Part shown: one piece after another, positions 1 through 8,380 of the stretch
Numbering within the stretch: position 1 is the first letter of the stretch
Layout of the letters: every line of letters starts with the position of its first letter
DNA from: Alteromonas sp047556435
GTDB taxonomy: Bacteria > Pseudomonadota > Gammaproteobacteria > Enterobacterales > Alteromonadaceae
Assembly (NCBI RefSeq): GCF_047556435.1
Contig: NZ_CP180210.1
Location: forward strand, 1,302,001-1,366,000
Direction of reading: 5' to 3'
DNA: 64,000 bases
Position numbers and translations under genes: made by a program
Notes under the pieces: generated by a model
The model's database searches: none
What the model was told of the DNA's origin: nothing
Seen by the model: the letters and a program-made list of their open reading frames with translations, nothing else

Positions 1-788
1 AGGATCGCAAAGAAGCCGCCAGCTTGTTGAGAACCAAAGTGCGCCTGATTGCGCGCCGGGGTATTGGGATCCGACGACCCAGCCTGTCACAGGGTCGAGC
101 GATGCCTTCCAATGCACCCAAGCCGCGATTCTTTCGTTCATCCAGTGTACTTACCGGCCGCAGTGATGCCGTTTCGCAGCCGACGATGGCATCTGTTAAG
201 CGCTCAGGAAAGCATTACCAATGCTTGGCTATCGGCGCATCTACAGGGGGGCCTGTTGCACTTCAGAAAGTGCTGAGTGCGTTACCCGCAAATTTCCCTT
301 ATCCCGTGGTACTGGTACAGCATATGCCAGGCACCTTTACGCATGCTTTTGCTGAGCGCCTGGATAATCATTGCAAAATTGCTGTGAAAGAAGCTGAAAA
401 TGGCGATGTGTTGAAGCCGGGTCATGCTTATCTGGCACCCGGTGGCATGCAAATGCTGATTGAAACGCAGGGCTCACAGCATAAGGTCGTGATTTCGGAT
501 AAAGTGCTATCTGACAAAATAAGTTATAAGCCCAGCGTGGACATCACATTTGGTACACTGGTTAAAGCGTTTGGTGGTGATGTGCTGGGTGTCATACTTA
601 CTGGCATGGGGGCCGATGGGAGAGAAGGCTGCCGAATGCTGAAAGATAGCGGCGCGACCATCTGGGCGCAGGATCAGGAGTCTTGTGTAGTATATGGTAT
701 GCCACAGGCTGTGACTGCAGCAAATATCTCTGAAAAAAGCATCAGTATCGACGATATGGGTCAGTGTATCCTCACCGAGATGGGGTAA
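1..788 (+). CDS. cheB: CheB, chemotaxis glutamate methylesterase (5' truncated)
   Basis: Protein-glutamate methylesterase/deamidase that removes methyl groups from chemoreceptors during adaptation. The reading frame is open from base 3, so the receiver domain lies outside the window and what remains is the end of that domain, a polar linker (about residues 10-65 of the visible part) and the complete catalytic domain. The catalytic signatures are visible: Ser in IGASTGGP, His in VLVQHMP, and Asp in LTGMGADGREG. An internal ATG at 24 is only a candidate start produced by the window edge. It is followed after 35 bases by the ParA-like gene in the order cheB-parC-parP-cheW usual in polar-flagellate gammaproteobacteria. 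Function is certain; only the true start is unknown. Confidence 0.97.
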   Translation, partial: DRKEAASLLRTKVRLIARRGIGIRRPSLSQGRAMPSNAPKPRFFRSSSVLTGRSDAVSQPTMASVKRSGKHYQCLAIGASTGGPVALQKVLSALPANFPYPVVLVQHMPGTFTHAFAERLDNHCKIAVKEAENGDVLKPGHAYLAPGGMQMLIETQGSQHKVVISDKVLSDKISYKPSVDITFGTLVKAFGGDVLGVILTGMGADGREGCRMLKDSGATIWAQDQESCVVYGMPQAVTAANISEKSISIDDMGQCILTEMG

Positions 789-823
789 CGAGCGATGCTG
801 TTAGTTTGCCGTAGGATCACACA

Positions 824-1591
824 GTGAAGATCTGGACTATTGCCAATCAGAAAGGCGGGGTAGGTAAAACCACTACCACCGTAACGCTCGGCGGCATACT
901 TGCGCAGCAAAATAAGCGCGTACTACTAATCGATACTGACCCACATGCCTCGTTAAGCTATTACTTTGGTATTGATTCTGAAGAACTTTCCAGCTCCGTA
1001 TACGATATTTTTATTAATAACGGCCCTGTTACTGCCGATACAGTATTAGATTGTTTGTGCCCATCGAAGCTGGATAGTTTGTTTATTTTGCCAGCAACCA
1101 TGGCGTTGGCCACGTTAGACAGGTCTATGGGAAGTCAACAGGGTATGGGGCTGGTACTAAAAAAGGCGCTGGCCGCTGTCGAACAGGAATTCGATTACGT
1201 GCTGATCGATTGTCCACCTGTACTGGGAGTGCTGATGGTAAATGCGCTGGCAGCCTGCCATAAGGTGGTCGTGCCGACGCAAACGGAATTTCTGGCGTTA
1301 AAAGGACTGGACCGAATGATTCATACCCTTGAAATTATGGGACGTTCTCTTAACAAAACGTTTGATACACTGATCGTACCCACTATGTTTGATAGGCGAA
1401 TCAATGCGGCAATTCAGGCACAAAGTCGACTTATGTCTGATTACGGCGATAAGGTCTGGCAGGGTATGATACCGGTGGATACACATTTTCGCGATGCCAG
1501 CCAGGCGCAGGCCCCTGCATCTGTTGTGTTTCCGAAAACCCGTGGCGTCTACGCCTATGCTAAGCTATTAAAAGTGTTGGAGCGAAAGTAA
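824..1591 (+). CDS. parC: ParC-like ParA-family ATPase of the chemotaxis operon
   Basis: ParA/MinD-type ATPase of 255 residues. The deviant Walker A KGGVGKTTT is at residues 10-18, the second aspartate motif LLIDTDPHAS near residue 38 and the Walker B LIDCPP near residue 130. ParA homologues lying between cheB and cheW in Vibrio and Pseudomonas (ParC) place chemotaxis arrays at the cell pole, so a positioning role is inferred from family and context rather than plasmid partition; no parB is present. It begins with GTG at 824; no ATG lies nearby and conservation starts at once (MKIWTIANQKGG). The next gene starts 5 bases after its stop, indicating one transcript. Confidence 0.9.
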   Translation: MKIWTIANQKGGVGKTTTTVTLGGILAQQNKRVLLIDTDPHASLSYYFGIDSEELSSSVYDIFINNGPVTADTVLDCLCPSKLDSLFILPATMALATLDRSMGSQQGMGLVLKKALAAVEQEFDYVLIDCPPVLGVLMVNALAACHKVVVPTQTEFLALKGLDRMIHTLEIMGRSLNKTFDTLIVPTMFDRRINAAIQAQSRLMSDYGDKVWQGMIPVDTHFRDASQAQAPASVVFPKTRGVYAYAKLLKVLERK

Positions 1592-1596
1592 GCAAG

Positions 1597-2334
1597 ATGA
1601 GTAAAAGTACGCCGTTCGCGCGTGAAGATGTAATGGAAGCCTATCTGGACGGCCTGCTTAAGGCGCCGGAAGACCCTGCTGAAGTTACTGCTCGTACTGC
1701 CAAATTACTGGAACAGGCGTCGCTGCCCGTTACCCAGGACAATACTGTAGATGTAGTGGAAGAGGCTCAACCGCCGGTAGCGCAGCCTGTACCCGATATA
1801 CCGGTTGAAGAAGAAACAGTGGAAATCCCAGAGCATATCGAGCCGGCTCCGGTTTCCTCAGTACCCTTACAAGAGCAGCTCGAGGAGCGTTTTCAGGCAC
1901 TGTTTTTTGAAGTGGCAGGGTTGACCATGGCGGTACCGCTCACCACGCTGGGTGGGATCCATCGACTGGAAAAGATTGGTCCGCTTTTCGGCAAGCCGAA
2001 ATGGTTCAAGGGTGTCATGCTTCACCGCGACGAAAAGCTGAATGTCGTCGATACCGCGATGTGGGTAATGCCAGAAAAATACGATCAAAAAATGGCAGAG
2101 ACGCTAAACTATCAATATCTTATCATGTTGGGTGATAGCGAATGGGGCCTGTCCAGTGACAAGCTGGTTAACACCGTGACCCTTACCAAGAGTGAGGTGA
2201 AGTGGCGGGCCGCTCAGGGTAAACGGCCCTGGTTGGCCGGAATGGTGAAAGAAAGAATGTGTGCGTTAATTGATGTATATCAGTTAATATCAATGCTTAA
2301 CAATGGCTTAGGCAGTAACGACCAGACGCCTTAG
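1597..2334 (+). CDS. parP: ParP-like CheW-domain protein
   Basis: Protein of 245 residues with a long acidic, Pro/Val/Glu-rich N-terminal half (about 1-100, low complexity) and a CheW-like domain in the C-terminal half (about 100-240, from EERFQALFFEVAGLTMAVPL). This architecture and the position directly after the ParA homologue match ParP, which in Vibrio links ParC to CheA and the receptor array. Partner assignment is inference from synteny. ATG at 1597 is preceded by AGCAAG. No transmembrane segment is seen. Confidence 0.82.
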   Translation: MSKSTPFAREDVMEAYLDGLLKAPEDPAEVTARTAKLLEQASLPVTQDNTVDVVEEAQPPVAQPVPDIPVEEETVEIPEHIEPAPVSSVPLQEQLEERFQALFFEVAGLTMAVPLTTLGGIHRLEKIGPLFGKPKWFKGVMLHRDEKLNVVDTAMWVMPEKYDQKMAETLNYQYLIMLGDSEWGLSSDKLVNTVTLTKSEVKWRAAQGKRPWLAGMVKERMCALIDVYQLISMLNNGLGSNDQTP

Positions 2335-2351
2335 CGAAAGGAGCCAGGTTC

Positions 2352-2843
2352 ATGAATGACGAAAGAACAAATAACAATGCCGCTGATAGTAATGATGAAG
2401 TGTTGCAGTGGGTAACCTACAGACTGGGCGATGAAACCTATGGCATTAATGTCATGCAGGTACAGGAAGTCCTGAGACATACAGAGATTGCACCGGTTCC
2501 GGGGGCACCTGACTATGTACTGGGTATCATCAACTTGCGTGGTAACGTGGTTACTGTCATTGATACCCGGGCCCGTTTCGGTTTACCTCCTTCCGATATT
2601 ACTGACAATACCCGTATTGTTATTATCGAATCTGACGAGCAGGTCGTGGGGATCCTCGTCGACAGTGTCGCTGAGGTGGTATACCTGAAATCTTCAGAAA
2701 TCGACAGCGCGCCAAACGTTGGCACCGAAGAAAGTGCCAAGTTTATTCAGGGCGTGAGTAACCGCGACGGCGAGCTCCTGATTCTGGTGGATCTGAATAA
2801 ACTACTCAGCGATGAAGAGTGGGACGAAATCACAAGTTTATAA
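2352..2843 (+). CDS. cheW: CheW, chemotaxis coupling protein
   Basis: Coupling protein of 163 residues that joins chemoreceptors to the kinase CheA in the cytoplasmic array. A single CheW domain fills the protein (QWVTYRLGDETYGINVMQVQEVLR ... PGAPDYVLGIINLRGNVVTVIDTRARFGL ... RDGELLILVDLNKLL). The length is normal for the family. A good ribosome site (AAAGGAG, 2337-2343) precedes ATG 2352. It is the last gene before a strong terminator, so the chemotaxis transcript most likely ends here. Confidence 0.97.
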   Translation: MNDERTNNNAADSNDEVLQWVTYRLGDETYGINVMQVQEVLRHTEIAPVPGAPDYVLGIINLRGNVVTVIDTRARFGLPPSDITDNTRIVIIESDEQVVGILVDSVAEVVYLKSSEIDSAPNVGTEESAKFIQGVSNRDGELLILVDLNKLLSDEEWDEITSL

Positions 2844-2861
2844 TGCTCGCAGGAAATCTCG

Positions 2862-2888
2862 AAAAGCAGGCTGTCGCCTGCTTTTTTT
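2862..2888 (+). terminator. Rho-independent terminator after cheW
   Basis: Perfect 7-bp stem AGCAGGC/GCCTGCT (2865-2871 and 2876-2882) with loop TGTC, followed by a run of seven T. It lies 20 bases after the cheW stop. Confidence 0.92.
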
Positions 2889-3144
2889 ATGTCTTCGGCC
2901 CGTTTTTTGATGAGCTATGAGTTACGATGGCAAGAGCAATAACAGCATCTCACTGTGACACAGCCAGAAAGGTTGTCATGCCACCGGCATTGGTATTACT
3001 CCGTCGCGCAGGTCGCCGCGTTACACCAGGATAACCCGCATCACTTTTCGCTTTGTTGTTGGTTGTTAAGCCTTTTTCAGGTTTAATAGGCTATTATCAT
3101 GAATAGCTTAATTTTACGATTCAGCAAAGGCGGATTACCACTGT

Positions 3145-3561
3145 ATGCTTGCACCTACTGCTGACAACCTGATCATGGTGGCTCTTTTTCTGGTGCCACT
3201 GGTTGTGTTAGTCGTTGTCCTTCTTATTATGCGGCGCCAGCAACGCGTGTTGGCCGAGCGAGCTGATAACGCTGAAAAGGCTGCTGTGGCGCTCGCCGAC
3301 GAAGTCAGGCGCATCGCACATCAGCAAAATGAGGATCAAACCCGGACGGTGGTGGTAACCAAACACCTTAAAGCTATAGAGGAAAAACAAACGCAACTGG
3401 AAAACCAGATGCGGGAAGTGAAACAGCAGGATCCCGCGATGCGGCTCTATCAGCGCGCTGCGGAAATGGCTAAAAGTGGCGCATCCATCGACGAAATCAT
3501 GCAAGCCTGCGATATTCCCCCCGCGGAGGCTGAACTTCTCGTCAGCATGCATAAAGGGTAG
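3145..3561 (+). CDS. DUF2802-type single-pass membrane protein
   Basis: Protein of 138 residues. A hydrophobic segment at about residues 8-29 (LIMVALFLVPLVVLVVVLLIM) is followed by RRQQR and a predicted coiled coil (about 30-95, rich in A, E, K, Q). It ends in a short helical region resembling a helix-turn-helix (SGASIDEIMQACDIPPAEAELLVSMHK). The arrangement is that of the DUF2802 family, which commonly follows cheW in flagellar gene clusters; its function is unknown. Here it is separated from cheW by a terminator and about 255 bases, so it probably has its own promoter. ATG 3145 has no strong ribosome site. Membrane topology is inference. Confidence 0.75.
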   Translation: MLAPTADNLIMVALFLVPLVVLVVVLLIMRRQQRVLAERADNAEKAAVALADEVRRIAHQQNEDQTRTVVVTKHLKAIEEKQTQLENQMREVKQQDPAMRLYQRAAEMAKSGASIDEIMQACDIPPAEAELLVSMHKG

Positions 3562-3673
3562 GGGAGCGCACCTGCACTGGTAATGGACGTGTTGCGGTAT
3601 TGTCGATGTGACTCCCCCGGCTTTATTGTTAGTCATCCAGGCTCGGACAGAACTGGCATATAAAAAAACATTT

Positions 3674-3689
3674 AGACGTCTAGACGTAA
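3674..3689. promoter_or_regulatory. Tandem MetJ operator (met boxes) upstream of metA
   Basis: A perfect met box AGACGTCT (3674-3681) is immediately followed by AGACGTAA (3682-3689, 6 of 8 matches). Tandem 8-bp repeats are the known binding mode of MetJ with S-adenosylmethionine. The boxes abut the -35 element of the metA promoter, which suits repression. Confidence 0.88.
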
Positions 3690-3694
3690 AGATG

Positions 3695-3722
3695 TTGACA
3701 ATTGTCGCGCTTTGGCCACAAT
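3695..3722 (+). promoter_or_regulatory. Putative sigma-70 promoter of metA
   Basis: Consensus -35 TTGACA (3695-3700), 16-base spacer, -10 CACAAT (3717-3722). It lies just downstream of the met boxes and 32 bases before the metA start codon. Confidence 0.7.
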
Positions 3723-3754
3723 AAGGGCATGTTTATCCACCACCGGACCGTGTC

Positions 3755-4693
3755 ATGCCAATACGTATTCCCGACCAGTTACCCGCCCAGGACGTTTTAC
3801 TTGGTGAAAATATCTTCACCATGGACAGCGACCGCGCGGCAAATCAGGACATTCGTCCGCTGGAGGTGGGGATCCTCAACCTGATGCCAAACAAGATTGA
3901 AACCGAGGTGCAGATACTTCGGTTGCTGTCTAACACCCCACTGCAAATTAATGTTGACCTGATTCGTATTGATAATCAGGCTCCGAAAAATACGCCGCAG
4001 TCGCATATGGATGCGTTCTACCATGACTTTTCACAGGTGGCAGGCAAAAAGTATGACGGGTTGATCATTACCGGTGCGCCACTGGCACATCTGGATTATG
4101 AGAACGTGAAGTACTGGGACACCATGACCACCATTCTGGAGTGGGCACAGCGGCATGTGCAATCCACCCTATATCTTTGCTGGGCTGCTCACGCGGCCAT
4201 GTACCATTTCTATGGGATTCAGCGTCGGCTGCGAGATGAGAAATTTTCAGGCGTGTACGAACATAAGGTGCTGGATCCTAATAACGAGCTTCTTCGTGGT
4301 TTTGATCCGCTGTTTTATGCACCGCATTCACGTTATGGGCACATCGATGTGGATCAATACAACAGCGTTGAGGGCTTAAACGTAGTGGCACAATCTGATA
4401 CCGTAGGAGCATATGTTGTAGCGTCAGAAGACAAGCGTATGGTGTTTGTCACTGGTCACCCTGAGTACGATCCGGAAACCCTTCACGACGAGTTTGTGCG
4501 CGACACCGAAGCGGGTCAGTCTCCTGCAGTGCCACTGAATTATTATCCGGATGATGATCCAGCCCAATCGCCCCTTGTCAGGTGGCGTTCACATGGTAGC
4601 CTGCTGTTTACCAACTGGCTGAACTATTATGTGTATCAGACAACCCCTTACGATTTAGAGCAACTGGCGGCAAAAGCACAGCCAACGAGGTAA
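3755..4693 (+). CDS. metA: MetA, homoserine O-acyltransferase
   Basis: Acylates homoserine in the first committed step of methionine synthesis. Collinear over its whole length (312 residues) with E. coli MetA: MPIRIPDQLPA at the start, LNLMPNKIETE near residue 41, catalytic Cys142 in LCWAAHAAMY, and His235/Glu237 in FVTGHPEYDP. Two active-site neighbours differ from E. coli: Ala111 in TGAPLAHLDY where E. coli has Gly, and His146 where E. coli has Gln. Position 111 is the known acyl-CoA specificity residue, so succinyl versus acetyl donor is left open. ATG 3755 aligns with the family start. It is first of an operon with metH, and the upstream met boxes point to MetJ repression. Confidence 0.95.
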   Translation: MPIRIPDQLPAQDVLLGENIFTMDSDRAANQDIRPLEVGILNLMPNKIETEVQILRLLSNTPLQINVDLIRIDNQAPKNTPQSHMDAFYHDFSQVAGKKYDGLIITGAPLAHLDYENVKYWDTMTTILEWAQRHVQSTLYLCWAAHAAMYHFYGIQRRLRDEKFSGVYEHKVLDPNNELLRGFDPLFYAPHSRYGHIDVDQYNSVEGLNVVAQSDTVGAYVVASEDKRMVFVTGHPEYDPETLHDEFVRDTEAGQSPAVPLNYYPDDDPAQSPLVRWRSHGSLLFTNWLNYYVYQTTPYDLEQLAAKAQPTR

Positions 4694-4696
4694 TGC

Positions 4697-5746
4697 GTGG
4701 TAACAGATTCTCAACACCCTTTATTTCAGGCAGCCCAGAAACGCATTCTTATTTTAGACGGTGCGATGGGAACGATGATCCAAAAGCACAAGCTGGAAGA
4801 GGAAGATTATCGCGGTGAACGTTTCAAAGACTGGCACTGCGATGTGAAAGGTAATAACGACTTACTGGTACTTTCCCAGCCTGAGCTAATTTACAACATT
4901 CATTGCGAGTACCTGGAAGCCGGCGCTGACATTATTGAAACTAATACCTTCAACGCGACAACCATCGCCATGGCCGATTACGACATGCAGTCGTTATCTG
5001 ATGACATAAACCGTGAGGCGGCCAGGCTGGCGAAGCAGGCAGCGGAAAAATTCAGTACGCCTGATAAGCCACGTTTTGTAGCCGGTGTGTTAGGGCCCAC
5101 TAACCGCACTGCATCGATTTCACCCGATGTGAACGATCCGGGAAAACGCAATGTGTCTTTTGATGAGTTGGTTGAGGCCTATTCATCGTCTTGCCATGCG
5201 TTAATTGAAGGCGGCAGCGATTTGATCATGCTGGAAACCATCTTTGATACGCTGAATGCGAAGGCGGCGGTGTTTGCGGTGGAGACAGTGTTTGATGAAC
5301 TGGGCAAGCGGTTGCCAGTGATGGTGTCGGGGACAATTACCGACGCGTCTGGGCGCACCTTATCAGGTCAGACAGCAGAAGCGTTTTATTATTCCATGCG
5401 TCACGTTACGCCATTTTCTTTTGGACTAAACTGTGCACTGGGTCCGGATTTATTGCGTCAGTATGTCGATGAAGTGGCGGGCGTGGCAGAATGTCTGGTA
5501 TCAGCACATCCGAATGCCGGACTCCCTAATGAGTTTGGTGAATACGACATGGAAGGGCCGGAAATGGCCGAACATATCGGCGAGTGGGCCCGTTCCGGAC
5601 TGGTGAATATTGTTGGTGGCTGTTGCGGCAGTACCCCTGAACATATCCGCTGCATCGCCAGTGCGGTTGAGGGAGTTTCTCCCCGTGCATTACCGGAACT
5701 TGCGCCAAAGATGCGCTTATCCGGCCTGGAACCGTTTGTTCACTAA
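4697..5746 (+). CDS. metH: MetH module 1: homocysteine-binding methyltransferase subunit (split MetH)
   Basis: Homocysteine-binding, zinc-dependent N-terminal module of cobalamin-dependent methionine synthase, here a separate protein of 349 residues. The zinc ligands are visible: Cys in GLNCALGP and the Cys pair in VGGCCGSTPEHI. It ends with RLSGLEPFVH, where E. coli MetH runs on from GLEP into the folate domain; a TAA stop follows. The GTG start at 4697 is three bases after the metA stop and has GAGG (4687-4690) as ribosome site. The next ORF continues in the same frame after the stop and carries the remaining modules. The two products presumably associate. Confidence 0.9.
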   Translation: MVTDSQHPLFQAAQKRILILDGAMGTMIQKHKLEEEDYRGERFKDWHCDVKGNNDLLVLSQPELIYNIHCEYLEAGADIIETNTFNATTIAMADYDMQSLSDDINREAARLAKQAAEKFSTPDKPRFVAGVLGPTNRTASISPDVNDPGKRNVSFDELVEAYSSSCHALIEGGSDLIMLETIFDTLNAKAAVFAVETVFDELGKRLPVMVSGTITDASGRTLSGQTAEAFYYSMRHVTPFSFGLNCALGPDLLRQYVDEVAGVAECLVSAHPNAGLPNEFGEYDMEGPEMAEHIGEWARSGLVNIVGGCCGSTPEHIRCIASAVEGVSPRALPELAPKMRLSGLEPFVH

Positions 5747-5755
5747 GAGAGTATT

Positions 5756-8380
5756 ATGTCCGCAGAATTTTCCAGTTTCATAAATATCGGTGAGCGTACC
5801 AACGTTACCGGTTCTGCAATGTTTAAACGTCTGATACTCGACGGGGATTATGAAAAGGCCCTGGATGTTGCCCGGCAGCAGGTTGAGAATGGCGCGCAGA
5901 TTATCGATATCAACATGGATGAAGCCATGCTGGATTCGGTAGATGCTATGCGTACCTTCCTGAATCTGATTGCATCAGAGCCGGATATCAGCCGCGTGCC
6001 TATCATGATTGACTCTTCCAAGTGGGAAGTCATTGAGACCGGGCTCAAATGCGTGCAGGGTAAAGCTATCGTTAACTCGATAAGCCTGAAGGAAGGGGAA
6101 GAGAACTTTATCCATCAGGCCAGGCTGATAAAACGCTATGGCGCAGCCACCGTGGTAATGGCCTTTGACGAGAAAGGTCAGGCAGACACGAAAGCCCGTA
6201 AAATTGAGATTTGTCAGCGAAGCTACAAAGTATTAACGGAGCAGGTTGGCTTCCCGCCGGAAGATATTATCTTCGATCCCAATATCTTCGCCGTGGCAAC
6301 CGGCATTGAAGAGCATGATAATTACGCGGTGGATTTCATTGAAGCGACACGTGAAATCCGGGCTACCTGTCCACACGTGCACATATCGGGCGGTCTGTCG
6401 AACATTTCATTTTCTTTTCGTGGCAACAATCCGGTTCGCGAAGCCATGCACTCGGTGTTTTTGTATCACGCCATTCGTGCGGGTATGGACATGGCAATTG
6501 TCAATGCCGGCCAGCTGGAAGTGTATGACGAAATCCCCAACGAACTGCGTGAGGCTGTAGAGGATGTGATCCTCAACCGTCGTAGTGACGGCACTGAACG
6601 ACTTTTGGATCTTGCACCAAAATACCAGGGTGATGGCAAAGCCGCCGCGAAGGAAGATTTGAGCTGGCGTGAACAGCCGGTGAACAAGCGTCTTGAGCAT
6701 GCGCTGGTAAAAGGCATCACCGACTATATTATCGATGATACCGAGGAAGCCAGGCAGGCTGCTGAAAAACCACTGCATGTGATTGAAGGTCCACTGATGG
6801 ACGGCATGAATGTGGTGGGAGACTTATTCGGCGAAGGAAAAATGTTTCTGCCGCAGGTAGTAAAGTCTGCCCGGGTGATGAAAAAGGCTGTCGCCCACCT
6901 GCAACCCTATATCGAAGCCGAGAAAACCGACGACACCAAAAGTAATGGTAAGATCCTGCTTGCCACGGTAAAGGGAGACGTTCACGACATTGGTAAAAAC
7001 ATTGTTGGCGTGGTGCTGCAGTGTAATAACTTTGAAGTGATTGATTTGGGCGTAATGGTGCCCTGTGCCACCATTTTGCAAACAGCCATCGATGAAGATG
7101 TCGATATGATTGGGCTTTCAGGCCTTATCACGCCGTCATTGGATGAAATGGTGCATGTGGCCAAAGAAATGGAACGGCAGGGCTTTACCATGCCACTGTT
7201 GATTGGCGGTGCCACGACATCGAAAGCGCATACTGCAGTAAAAATTGAACAGAATTATCATGCGCCGGTGGCATACGTGGCAAATGCCAGCCGTGCCGTT
7301 GGGGTGTGTCAGAAGCTGTTGAATAAAGGGACTCGCGATATTTATGCGGCAGAACTTACCGTAGAATACGAGAAGGTGCGCGACCAGCATGCCCGTAAGC
7401 AGCCGCGCAGTCGTCCGGTAACACTGGCAGAGGCCAGAGAGAATGCATTTGTACCGGATTTCTCTGACAAGCCATGCGTACCCAAACAACTTGGCGTGAC
7501 ACCGGTCACCGCAGATCTTGCCACACTCAGGCAGTATATTGACTGGACGCCGTTTTTCCTGACCTGGTCTCTGGCGGGTAAATACCCCAGGATCCTGAAC
7601 GATGAGGTGGTTGGTGAACAGGCGAAGGAGCTGTTCAACGATGCCAATGCAATGCTTGATACCGTCATTGCCGATGGTTCGCTGACGGCCAAAGGGGTGA
7701 TGGGGTTGTTTCCTGCTAACCGTGTTGGCGATGATATTGAACTCTATCAGGATGAATCGCGCCGCGATGTCATTGGGGTTTCCCATCATCTGCGTCAGCA
7801 AACCCTCAAGCAGGGTTTTGCAAACTATTGCCTGTCAGACTTTGTCGCATCGAAGGACTCCGGGATCCAGGATTATATTGGTGCTTTTGCCGTTACCGGC
7901 GGCATAGGTGAAGATGAACTGGCTGATAGCTTTAAAGATAATGGTGATGACTACAATGCCATTATGGCGAAAGCGATAGCGGATCGTCTTGCTGAAGCCT
8001 TTGCCGAGTATCTGCATGAGCAGGTAAGAAAACACTATTGGGGTTATGCGCCGGATGAGTCGCTGGACAACGACGCCCTGATAAGAGAAAAATATCAGGG
8101 TATTCGCCCGGCACCAGGCTATGCGGCCTGTCCGGAGCATACCGAGAAGCAGTTGATCTGGGATTTACTGGATGCGGAAAAGCATACCGGCATGAAACTG
8201 ACCGAAAGCTTCGCGATGTGGCCCGGGGCATCGGTATCAGGCTGGTATTTCTCACATCCCCAGTCACGCTACTTCGCGGTAGCTAAAATTCAGCAGGATC
8301 AACTCGAAGACTACGCCCGTCGTAAAGGATGGTCCCTTGATGAGGCAGAGCGCTGGTTAGCGCCAAATCTGAATGACTGA
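5756..8380 (+). CDS. metH: MetH modules 2-4: folate, cobalamin and reactivation domains (split MetH)
   Basis: Protein of 874 residues carrying the rest of methionine synthase: methyltetrahydrofolate-binding barrel (from NIGERTNVTGSAMFKRLI near residue 9), cobalamin cap and B12-binding Rossmann domain with the ligand motif DVHDIGKNIVGVV, and the SAM-binding reactivation domain with RPAPGYAACPEHTEK near the C-terminus. It transfers methyl from methyltetrahydrofolate to homocysteine through cobalamin. ATG 5756 lies nine bases (three codons) after the TAA of the first ORF, in the same frame, with weak ribosome site GAGAG. The intergenic linker does not resemble the E. coli linker, favouring real gene fission over a fresh nonsense mutation. 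Confidence 0.92.
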   Translation: MSAEFSSFINIGERTNVTGSAMFKRLILDGDYEKALDVARQQVENGAQIIDINMDEAMLDSVDAMRTFLNLIASEPDISRVPIMIDSSKWEVIETGLKCVQGKAIVNSISLKEGEENFIHQARLIKRYGAATVVMAFDEKGQADTKARKIEICQRSYKVLTEQVGFPPEDIIFDPNIFAVATGIEEHDNYAVDFIEATREIRATCPHVHISGGLSNISFSFRGNNPVREAMHSVFLYHAIRAGMDMAIVNAGQLEVYDEIPNELREAVEDVILNRRSDGTERLLDLAPKYQGDGKAAAKEDLSWREQPVNKRLEHALVKGITDYIIDDTEEARQAAEKPLHVIEGPLMDGMNVVGDLFGEGKMFLPQVVKSARVMKKAVAHLQPYIEAEKTDDTKSNGKILLATVKGDVHDIGKNIVGVVLQCNNFEVIDLGVMVPCATILQTAIDEDVDMIGLSGLITPSLDEMVHVAKEMERQGFTMPLLIGGATTSKAHTAVKIEQNYHAPVAYVANASRAVGVCQKLLNKGTRDIYAAELTVEYEKVRDQHARKQPRSRPVTLAEARENAFVPDFSDKPCVPKQLGVTPVTADLATLRQYIDWTPFFLTWSLAGKYPRILNDEVVGEQAKELFNDANAMLDTVIADGSLTAKGVMGLFPANRVGDDIELYQDESRRDVIGVSHHLRQQTLKQGFANYCLSDFVASKDSGIQDYIGAFAVTGGIGEDELADSFKDNGDDYNAIMAKAIADRLAEAFAEYLHEQVRKHYWGYAPDESLDNDALIREKYQGIRPAPGYAACPEHTEKQLIWDLLDAEKHTGMKLTESFAMWPGASVSGWYFSHPQSRYFAVAKIQQDQLEDYARRKGWSLDEAERWLAPNLND

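Noticed and set aside
7136..7801. Minus-strand 221-codon frame inside metH
   Set aside because: It lies wholly antisense to well-conserved metH; its translation is rich in Cys, His and Arg and has no domain.
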